Below, one piece after another: positions 24,201 through 35,800 of a DNA stretch of 64,000 nucleotides. A program made the position numbers and the translations under genes. Positions within the stretch are counted from its first letter, which is position 1. The number at the start of each line of letters is the position of its first letter. This stretch comes from Bryum argenteum (taxonomy: Eukaryota > Streptophyta > Bryopsida > Bryales > Bryaceae): contig CM073325.1 of the NCBI GenBank assembly GCA_037043015.1, forward strand, positions 2,668,501 to 2,732,500, in the 5' to 3' direction. The notes under the pieces are model-generated. The model ran no database searches, was not told where the DNA came from, and saw only the letters and a list, made by a program, of their open reading frames with translations.

Positions 24201-27200
24201 GAAGTGGTTGCTCATTTGATGTTGCTAGTGATTCAAGATTTGAAAGAATATGGTAAATTTATCTTCACACACATAATTGTCTTTAATTCTTGAAAATTAT
24301 GCCACATCTAACTAAATCCGGACTCATTTGGAAGTTTTGGACTAAGAAATATTGGTTTTGTGAAGTGATTAGTATGCTGATTGAAAAATTAATCTTGGGG
24401 GATTTTAAAATTATATTCCTATGGAATCCCCTGATATTAATTCTTACTTTGCTTCAAATTCATGTTCTCAAAGCATGGGGGGAAGCCCCCCATGTGTTAC
24501 TTCTGACCTACTCCAGTCCAAAAGTAGTTAAATGTAGCATATATTCAAGATACTATCAATGAGAAGAAGAAATAAACACAATATGGAAATTGTACAAACT
24601 CTTCAAATGGTTCCATGAGTCAAGATTTGGTCCACAACAAGTCTACTATAAGTTTGTACAGTTGAGATCTGAATAGCTTATCTTTATTTTCATCTATATC
24701 ATTTTTTTTTCAAAAATGAGAGTTTGGCTAAAAATACCCCCAATGACGTGTAGGGGTCAACTTCAAATGACACACCCAATATATAATCAGATATAATTCG
24801 ATCCTATCTTATGTACTTACCAATTTTTTGTCACACAATCAAAAGAAGACTAATTTAAGAAAATCTAGAGGATGAGATTTGATATATCCAAAGAGTAAAT
24901 AATATGGATAATCTTGTTTGTGGATATCAATGATTCATAATCAAGCTTAAGAATTTTCTTAGTAATAAAAAATATTTCATCTACTATTTTGATACTATAC
25001 ATAATTTCATAATGTTGATGTTTGAAACATTTTGATTGGCAAATGCAGAAGAACAAGCTCAAGCGCTTCAATGTACCACCAAACTAGGTTAATTAATCAT
25101 TCATTCCATATAAATTTAAATTGTTTTAAGACAATGATCTTTTATAGCAATTGAATCTTGTTATATTAATGTCTAATTCTCTCTATTGGAAAGGTGGTAT
25201 GAGTAAAGCCACAAGTAAAACCAAAGTGGTATTTTAAAGCCATACTTTACTGCCAGTATGGCTTAACGGAAGGCTCTCATTTCCATTAGTGTCTTCAGTT
25301 TTTTAAGATTCTATATTGGGTTTCCATCTTGCAATATTATTTTTATTTTTTTCTTTTTCTTTTTCCACAATCGTATTATTATTATTAATGATATTGACTA
25401 TTCCTTTATAGAATTCTTATATTTGATTGCACAATAAATTGACAGGCTATCCGAAAAAGGCTTTGAAGAAGCCTAGACATCTTGCTAACAAACCAAGTGA
25501 GTCAATTTTATTGTTTTTACAAGACCTTACCCCTTAGCAACAAAATAGTAATTGATAATGGATACACATATTGTAATTGATATTAATTTACATATTTGCA
25601 AGCTTCGATAGAGCTATATTTATTTAGAAAACCACAAATTGCAAATTGAAAACTACTTGTATGCAAAATTCAAACCGTTGAATCTTCTTAGTTTGTGTGA
25701 TTACAACAGTCAAAGTTGGCTGAATTTTGTTCCTGCGGAAACTCTTAAAACTTAGTTTGGGTTTGAAGGATCTTTAGGAGCTAAAATAAAGTCTGTGTTT
25801 TGATGTGATGGGTGTAGTGCAAGAACCCAAATTGGCCGGGTTTTGCTTTGATGGATCTCCTAAAAAACCACAAACTGCAAATTGAAAACTGACTTGCATG
25901 CAAAATCTAAAGCATTATATCAGATTCTTCTTTGTTTTTTGAGATTACTACACTCAAAGTTGGCTGAATTTTGTTCTTGCTGAAACTCTCAGAACCTAGT
26001 TTGGGTTTTAAGGATCTTTAGAGGTTAACCCTTAAAGGTCTGAACAACCATATTTTGGTTGCTAGAATACAGCGTATTTTGGTTGTATTGGAATGAGTGC
26101 ACACCTTTAATAGATTGGAGTTCAAAGAACAAGTTGACATATAAATCCATGCGGTTCTACTAAGCTTTCAAGATCACAATATAGAGTTTCTTGTTGGTAG
26201 CAAATCTCAATTATACGCCACCGTACATACTATCTCCAAGGGACCTTTAAGGGTTAAACTAATAAAAGTGTGTGTTTTGGTGTGATGGGTGTAGTGCAAG
26301 AACCCAAATTGGCCGGGTTTTGCTTTGATGGATTTCCGGCCACACCAAGCCAAGCCGTGGAATTTGAGAAAATTCTCACCGGCTATGATTTCTTCTTCTG
26401 GAAACGATTTGCAGCTGCCTCTTCAAAGCTTGCTCCACCTCCAGTCCCTGTAAAAATTGCTCACCCACACTAATTAATGGATTACACTATTAAAGAATAT
26501 GATATTGCACTTAGTATTCTTTTTCTCATTAATGCACTAGTATGAGTTTATTTAAGGATTGCTATTATTTGAACTTTGAAGTTAAAGAGTAGTTGCATGT
26601 ATTAAAGAGAGAAGATTGCAAATGTCTAAATATGTGGTTGGAAGACTTTATCTTTATGAAACTATAGGAACTTGATATGTTCTACTTATAACACCATTAG
26701 TCATTAATTTTTGTCATTGTATTTTGTAGATTCCCAAGCATAAACCCATATCCGGATTGGATGCAATTTTCATATTGGGTAATATTACGCCGGAAGACGC
26801 ATTAGATCGAGCTATGGGGAAAATACGTGATCCTCTTACTGCCGATGAATATCACTTAGAGATGAATCCCCCTAGGTTTCAAGAACACAAGTGAGTACAA
26901 ATATGTATAACATCTGTCCGGTGGCCATCGGGATATTAGCATTACGAACGGACACTTCATTCACGCCGGCCCCTTAGAAAGAGACCGGAGTTTCTATCTA
27001 TCTATCTATGTATAACATCTATTTTAAAAAATCGATAATAATAGATAACATTGATTTTAATATTGATTTTTTTTTTAGAAACTTACCATAAACTCTTATT
27101 TGAATAGAGGACTTGCCATGAGGGTGAAGCCTGTGAATGAAAATCCCGATCATATCTACAAAAGAGTCAAGTTTGCTGCTAAAACATGGCCTGCTATGGT

Positions 27201-29755
27201 CGAATTTGCTTGTCAATGGCGGAACATTTTTCGCATAGCAAATACAAAAATGACCGTGTGCCCACGACATCCAGCAACGCGTGGTGCAAATGTCCTCGTA
27301 GACGTCGAAGAAGCACGAGATATCGCGGATCGCATTTTCGAAGGTCGTCTCAAAAGTAAAGGCATCTCATCGTTTGTTGAAAGTGCCATGAAGGCGAAAG
27401 AAGATGCGGAAGCGGTACTACAAATGCATTTATGAGTGAATTTGAATGTATTAGATTGTGCCACTGTTGTTGTTATGTCCTCTGGGCATATCATCAAGGG
27501 TAGGTCGAACAGACACTTTATTCACGCTAATCCTCACGGGTCTGGTGTTCTTCTTCTTCTTCAATCTATTAAATTGTGTTCGTAATAAGGACTTCTCCTA
27601 ACATACATACAACTACTTTGATCGTTTTTTTGCTGTTATAATAAAACTTTGTGGCTAATATAGTATACCTTGCATGGTATGCACTAATTAGCTCTTATCT
27701 ATAATAAAGTCATAGCAGCAGCATCTATTTTAGAGAGTGCATGAATAATTTATTTGATACTAATTTTATAAAGCTAATATTCAATTGCGACTGTTTTGCT
27801 TTTAGTTAAAACATCAAGCTAAATACCTTGTTATGTATCTACTGCATCATTTAACTAAATATGGACTTTGGCCTTATTTATGGACTTTAAAACATGGGGA
27901 GATCCCTCCATCCATGACCTTAAAATCTACATATTTGAAGAGTATCTTCATAGAACCTAGATTCTAAAAATCATTTTGCAACTATTGTTCTTAATTGTAG
28001 ACCGTGGACTGTCCATATTTAGTTAATTATGCCTAGGTTTAAATTCTTATATATTTTCAATAGGCAACTATAGAAGGAGAGGAAGCAAGATTTCAAGCGG
28101 AAGAGGCTGCAAAGCGCTATTTCAATGCGCAAAAAGCAGAGATTGAAGCTCAAGTTTTATTGGACACCATTGCGGGCATAATCCCCGTCGCTAAAGAACT
28201 TGTACAAGAAACTTCCATTGGAGTGGTTGAACAATCTCTAGAAGATGCGCAAACAGCTCTTAAACGAGTTAAAGCAGCAGCAATAAAAGTTGAGGAAGCT
28301 GCACTAATAGCTCAAAAATCCTACGAGAAGGCTAAGGTACAAGAAAGTTATTTAACCCCTAACTCTCCTTGTTGCAAAACGGTCTAAGTCACAAAATTTG
28401 ACCTTCCTTTAGATTCAGCTCAAAAAATCTCTATCTAAGCATTATTCAAAAGATTCAACCGTAAGATCTCAAAGTTCACTTGACATTCATCTCACATACC
28501 AAATTTGAACCGATCATTCTTCCTCATTTGTGAGATTATAATGGTCAAAGTTGGCTGAGTTTTTCTCCTGCACGAACCTCCAAAACCCGTTTCGGGTTTT
28601 AAGGAGAGTTAGGGGATAATAAAGTATAGAATGTTTTTCTAGTATACAAAGGAAAACACAAATACTTCTCACAATACTTTTCTCACTTTTAAAGAATCGT
28701 TTAAATGGCATGATTTTCTTAGGAACTTCTTCTTAGACTACCGTGTAATTACTCCTATCAAGAGTTTTTTTCTAATCTACACTATTTGTACTTCATTTTC
28801 AATTGTTTATTGTTTCATGATTTTATAAAAGACAACATGAAACACAATTGTAGGAAGCTGCTGAAAAAGCTGATGCAGCTATTCATTGCAGAAATGTTGC
28901 TTTAGAAGCTCTTGAGCAAGCCACAAAGTCATTAGAAATTGTAGAAAAAGCAAGGATAAAGGTGCTTGAAGCCAATGAAATTGCTCAAACTTATTTAAAA
29001 CCAAAACCCCCTCCCCAAGAAGGAGAAGGTGAAGATGCCCCACCGGTGGAGACACCACCACCTCCACCACCACCTCCGGAACCGGTGATGTATTTATTTA
29101 GTTTTTCTATAAAAAAAAATCAAATAATAAGAAGAAGAAAAAATAAAAATAAATCTAATGTTTTGTATCAAACTCAATGAATTAATTATGAATATTCTAT
29201 TATTTGATTCTCTTGATTATGCAGCTATAATATTACACTAGAACATCCCCACGGTGTTGCCCCGCTCATACAAATAATGCTTCGATTTTTAATTTTACTT
29301 TTAATAAAGTAAACGAAGTGTTTTGCAGATAGTAGAAGTGCCACCTCCTATTGAAGGTGAAGGGGCTCTACCCGAGATGGAACCTAAAGAACAAAGACGC
29401 ATCGCAAGTGAGCTAAATTAACTTTCAAAACATTCAAATTTCAAAGTTTGAGAATCGTACAAGGAGTTATTTTTCTTTACCATGCTCTCTCCGTATTTTT
29501 ATTTCTAACTAAAGAAAATTCCTAATTCTTGAAAATCAAATCTTGTAATTTAGAGATATTATTCGATCGTTGGAATAGTATTGAGAAAAGCTACTTTGAC
29601 GCATTGCCAAGAGCCTACCAAATGATCCGAAGAGAACGAAGAGCAACATATGACTTAATGGTTAAGGTATAACATGAAACTCTTCTAGAAAATATTTCTT
29701 TGTGCCATGTAAACAAATGGTAGGTAACTAAGGCTAAGCTATTTTGTATATCGTA

Positions 29756-29803
<48 letters not shown>

Positions 29804-32800
29804 GGGAGGAAGTTTAGTTCAATTTGAGTGCTTTGCTAAAGAGACCATTACTTGTTCTGGTTTTCCTCATCCCCTAATTGTCCTTATCCTTTGATTTCCT
29901 CATTCTCTCATTCCCTTGTTCTCTCGTTCCTAGGTTCCCTTGTTCTTCAATTCCCTAATTCCCTTGTTTTCTTGTCCCCTTGTTCCGTCCTTCATAGACA
30001 CTTCATATACATAAATGGAAATTTGTTCTTTTATTATATAAAATTATGTACTTTATCTTTACATCATTTGTGCACAAAACATCTAAAAAACAAACATTAT
30101 ATTTGTCTAAAGGTGATTATTGTTTACCTCATATAACCCATTTTATGAGCAAGAATGTCACTAATTTATCAAAACAAAGTCCATGTTGGCACCAAATTTA
30201 AAATCACCTCTACCTAAAATAACCTCAAATAACTTCCACCATTATATTTTGTATTGATAATTTGACTTGAAACTTGCAGCTGAGGTCCGATTTCATGGAG
30301 TTGCTAAAGCTCAAGAGTGATTGTCAAGAAATTTTTGATGAATATCAGGTAAGCATACGTATTAAAATGTTTAACCCCTAAAGGTCCTTGATACAAAATT
30401 GTTTAAATTATCAAAAAGAACCTTCTTCTACTTCAGGTGCAAAGAAACTCAATCTAAGCATTGATTAGAAGATCCAACCGTAGGATCTTGAAGTTAACTT
30501 GACCCTTTTCTCGAATGTCAAATTTGAACCGTTAATTTTTCTCCAATTTTGAGATTATAATGGTCAAAGTTGGCTGAATTTTCTCCCTGCGGAAATTCCA
30601 AAAAGCGATTTCCGCTTTCTTGGACCTTTAGGGGTTAATAAACACAATGATATATTTTAGCAAGCACATATTCAATGATGTTTCAATAAATTTTAATTTT
30701 GGGATATGAAATAAAATAAGGTTTTTTTTTATGATAGGAAAACTACAACAAACAAGAGTGGTCATTTTTTGACAACAAAGGTAGTCAAGCTGCACTAGAG
30801 AAGCAAGCTGAAGAAGTTGCCGAAGTTTTGAGAACCCATTGCAATGAACGCTTTGAGGTATTAATTTTGTATATATGTGTTCCGATTTCCCCTTGTCTAG
30901 TGGGCATCGGGTTATTAGCATCACGAACAGACACTTCATTCACGCTGGCCCCTTATAAAGGAGCCGGAGTTTCTATCTATCTATATAAATGTGTAATTTG
31001 TAAATATTTGTCTGCATAACTTAGAATAACTTGGTTTGGTTTGAAGATATTCCGAATCAAAATTTGTTCGTATTGATGTTAAAAATATTGTAGCAAGCAA
31101 AAGCTTACTTGGACCAACAACTTCTTGAATTTCGAGAATCTCGCATAGTGGCGTTTGCTACCTTATTCACGAGATTTGTGCAATTAGAGGTATTTACATG
31201 TCTTTTTCATTGAAGTAATAAACGTGAAAGTGCCATAAAATTAGATCTCAACCTTTATGAGCATTTAAAATTATGCCTTTTAATGAACATTTCAAGTGCA
31301 AATTCATAAAAAATCATATACATCATAATACAATAAATCATCAATAACCCCAATTCCGTTAAAATGGCATTATTCGGGTAAAATGGCACACCTCAACTTT
31401 CTGAACTGTAGTTCAAAAACCATGTGATAGAACAGAATTTTAAGGTGATATTAGGGAAAACGAGTGACAATGTATATAAAGAAGTGATATTACCAAAAAA
31501 AATTGTGATATTACAGAATATACCATTTTATATGAGCACAAATGTAAGATCTAGTGTGACAAAATGGCACATGGCATAGTGCCATTTTAACGGAATTAGT
31601 GTTCAATACAAAGTGTACAAAATATTGATAAAGGTTTCCATAAGATTACAACGTCAATATAAAAGAATGATTTGCATAGTTGGACAGGCACATTGACTCT
31701 TGTAGCTTGGTTCACGGCTACCTCACTAGAACTTCTGAGGAAGATCCTCCGTTTGCTGACCAATTTCGCTTTAATCTCTCCGAACTTGTGGAAGCACCCT
31801 TGGTTTCGTTTCCCATACCCTTTTGGATGACTACTCTTGAACAACCTTATCCTGAACTTTACAAGGTAAAATATAATGAATAGTTGTATCAATAAAGTGC
31901 TTGTAAAACTATTGTATACATGATATGTGAATACTTATAATTGGTCATATTATTAGGTGTTGTGTCAAGCATTTCTTCTGGCCAATCAAGTACTCGATAA
32001 AATAATAGGAAGAGACTCATTAGGCCCATCAATACTTGGTCCCGCACCACCTCCACCTGAGCGTCCTTCTATGAGAAAAACATCAATGCGTGGTTCTACT
32101 AAAGGTTCCGTGAAGGGCTCTGTAAAAGGTTCCATGAAAGGCTCTCTTAGAGGCTCTACCAAAGGATCTACAAAAGGTTCGACTAAAGGTTCAATAAAAG
32201 GTTTAGTTCAGGTACTATTTTTAATAGTATCAAACACTTCTTTATCGTGATAAAAGCATCTTAACTTCACGAATGTGATCCCTAAAAAGATCGACTAATT
32301 TGCATTTAGGAGAAATTTGGGTCCTAAAAACCATAACTTATAAAAATACAACAAATGGCATTCAGGGAGAAGCTGTGCCGAAGGTGGATGTACCACCTCC
32401 TATTGATCTTGGTTTGCCACCAGAACCACCTTCCATGGTGTGGCCCATAGAGAGAATAGAAGTACCTTTGGATCCTGCTGTAGATCCTGCCATTTCTCGT
32501 GACTACCAAATCTTCTATTATCGCATCGAACTCATTGGTAAAAACTGTTTTTTACTTATAAACGATGCATGGTGATGAACTTTTTTCACCGAACTACGAT
32601 AACAATGAGTTCAACAACTATATTGGATATATGCTACTTGATAATGATTACAAAACTGTAATTTTGTTTCCACGAGGACACACCACAAGTATACACTATA
32701 GTATTTTCATACCATAGTTAGTAGAACCATTCTTAACAAACTCTTTATCCATATAGGTTTTTAAGTAATTTGTATTCACTTTCTTATTGGTCTTGTTATT

Positions 32801-35800
32801 ACTTTGGATGGAGACAGCTAGAAATGCATGCATTTATTATGAGGAGGTATATCCAATGATTGCAAACACACATAAACGTCTCGCAGAATTGATCGCTAAC
32901 ATCAGCACTGTAATTTTCTATTCCTACTATCTTCTTGTCCATCCAGAAATATAAGTGTTGATAGTCACAACCCATTGAATGTCTTAATAAGAAAATCAAT
33001 CCAATATTCCAAAAAAAATAATCTGAAATGCTCTATAACATCATAGTGCCTTCCTTGTCACACCAAGGTTATCACATTGGACAAGTTACTATTCATCACA
33101 TTGGACACATTGGACAAGTTCTATTTACCACCTTTAGATTGACCCGATCATAAGGCTAAGATATAAAGTTGTCCAATGTGATGAATAGTAAATTGTCAAA
33201 TTTGACAACCATGCGTTACACATGTAGAGGTCAATATGACCAATTTAAAGCTCCCTATAATTTCCTAAAAGAGTTTAGAATATTGTTGGAAGTAACATTA
33301 CTACCTTGGAAGTGAAATTAACCAATTAAATGGTTCAAAAACTGCAGAAAGAGCAAAAAGTAGTAGAAGAATCAATTGTGTACATCACAGACTCGGCAAT
33401 AGAGAGGATCCCCATGTGGTACAAATGTTTCTTTGCTGAAGATAATTTCCTCATTGCTGTTCCCAGGCTCGTCAAGGTATGAAAGCAAATATTCATAACA
33501 TGGACAAAGTATACTTAAGTCTAATTATGCACTTTATTCAACCCCCATATATTGGCTTCAAGTCTAATTTATAACTAGATCTTTTGTATCATGAAAAGTC
33601 ACCGCACTTATGACCATTTCTCCCAGAATCAGCATATTTTTCAATGGTGAGCCACTGACCTCTTCTTGCAGGAGCCTGGGCTACTTGTACCAATGGACGC
33701 CCTCCAGTGGCATGTCAAACTGCTGTATGCATTACACGAAAGATTCAAACCTGCAAGTAAGCACTTCACCTATTCCTCAAAAGACATGAGAAGCTGGTTT
33801 CTGTTTGTATGCACTTACGACATCTATTTATCAGAACCCCAAAAAAAGAGAGAATGTAGATCAATGCAAGAGTATCATGTTTCTGTAGCTTGACATTACC
33901 TCGATAGTGAAGCCAATAACGTGCAATAGGATGATCAATCTTTTGGTTCATTAGTGTGAAGCATTTCATTCCGCAGATGGTATATTAACACTACATCGAT
34001 GCATGCATGCATTTGATAATCAGCTATGGTTTGTAGAGGTTACAAAGATGATGTAGGGCGATTCTTTCGTGATTTGTCATTCATGCGTTCTAGATTAGCA
34101 AAAGACTAGGAGTACATAGTGCGTACACATTCACGTGAGGCTGAGTGAGTTGATTTTTACCTGTGCAGAGGCGTACATAGCGCTGGACGATGCCAAGATC
34201 TGGGTGTTGCAGATCCTGGAAGAGGTTCACACGCTTTTTAAAGAGGACCCTGCGCAACGACAGCAGCCTCGCCTGCCCAGCAACAAAGATGTTCCACTCG
34301 GCCCATTCCAACGCTGGGTTGAGAAGCTGGACGTCGTCATCCAAGTAAGTAGACACTTCGCCTCCAAATGCTTCGAACGCTTATTCGGCGATTAAGAACC
34401 GAAAGTTTATGATGAAAACCATTGCACATTTCAGGCATCTTTGGAGGACGTCGACGAGCCAGAGGGAAACTTCAGACTCGTCACTGACTGGCGCTTGTTC
34501 CTGGTCGCCCTTGCTGACACCTACTTCGAATACTTCCTCTCTAAGGCCACCTCTGACGAGGTGCAGCAAGCACGCACTGGTATATACATGGACCTCGAAT
34601 GAAAATTAAAACATTCCTTTTGCTGTCATGGAAAAATTTACCTGAATAGCCCACATTTTGAGCAATTGAGGCATTCTGACAAATAGAACTGTGATCAGAT
34701 TTCTTCCTGGTGGTGGCAACGAAGAGTCTGGCCGACCCCACTGACGAGTACATTACTTTAGAAGACCTCCTGGAGACTTGGGTGTGGTTCGATCCAGGTT
34801 AGCATCTCCCCTAAGCAACTTCATGAGTTCCATTCAAAGCTTATGAAAATCTGAAATTTTGTAACCTGGCAGTTGTGGAAGATGTTGAAGAGACCGTTGT
34901 GGATAGTGACGAAGATGCTGAAGCGAGCTCTGAAGATGGTGCACCAAAGCCACCACCGCCGCCGCCACCACCACCAGCAGAAGAAGAGAAGGAACCACCA
35001 TGGGAATTCGCCGCAGAGATGAAGAAATTCATTTTCGGACTTCTGGACAAGGGCGAGGTGGGCTTGCCTTGGCAAAGCGTGTTGTTATTCATGTGCCGTG
35101 ATCCAGACAAAGAGACCCGCGTCTTCAAGGCTTTCAACATTCTCGGCGCACCTATGTACTAAATCTTCTTCCCTACAAGAATCACACGTTCAAATGCCTT
35201 CAAGAGAATTTGAGTTTTAAGGTCCAAAAAAGCCAGAGTATTGTAAGCGACTACTTACCTCTACCACTTTCTCACCTTATTCGAGTTCACTTGTACCAGG
35301 GGTCCGAGGGATGTGACGTTGACACCGGAGGAAATGTTACGATTATGTTACCCGAATGGTGTACAAGGAGCCGAAGAATCAGGATTAAAGCCATGGGACA
35401 TTGCTTTCCTGAGGGTCAGTGTCCACCTCCATTCGTTTTCTTTGAGGTCATGGTAGCTTGATTGTGAAAATATCAGTGCATATGATTCGATGGTGAAAAC
35501 TCGAAATAGGAACCGGGTGGGACGGATAAGGCTACAATACCGAGGTCGTTCAGATAGTGGACCGTTCACCGATCGTGATTCAGCAACATGGAAGATTGAG
35601 AGCGGCATGGTTGGTGTGTGCAGATGATGCTGGAAGAGCTGGGAATGGAGAAACGACGGCTTCTTCAAAGCCCCAGTGATTCGGACGGGAGCGGGTCTTC
35701 TGATAAATTCCCCAAGCAACCACCTAAGAAACCGGTAATCTCACGGTCCTCTCCACTACGGCATCGGAAATCTGGCAAGTGTAACTCGAGTTTGTTAATT

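Larger units (their letters stand above)
22400..26890 (+). other. Adenylate-kinase-like domain exons of the SPEF2-like gene
   Basis: The Walker A loop GPPYSGKT (residues ~461-468) is split by an intron: GPPYS plus one base ends exon 10 at 22595, and exon 11 at 23108 supplies the rest of G, then K and T. This split only works with the chosen junctions, which supports the model. Exon 16 adds GFCFDGFPATPSQAVEFE (residues ~632-649), the adenylate-kinase DGFP segment, followed by ILTGYD; exon 17 ends in EYHLEMNPP, a lid-region signature typical of SPEF2-type domains. Very small exons (39 and 51 nt) link them. Catalysis is not established: the lid differs from bona fide kinases. Confidence 0.85.
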
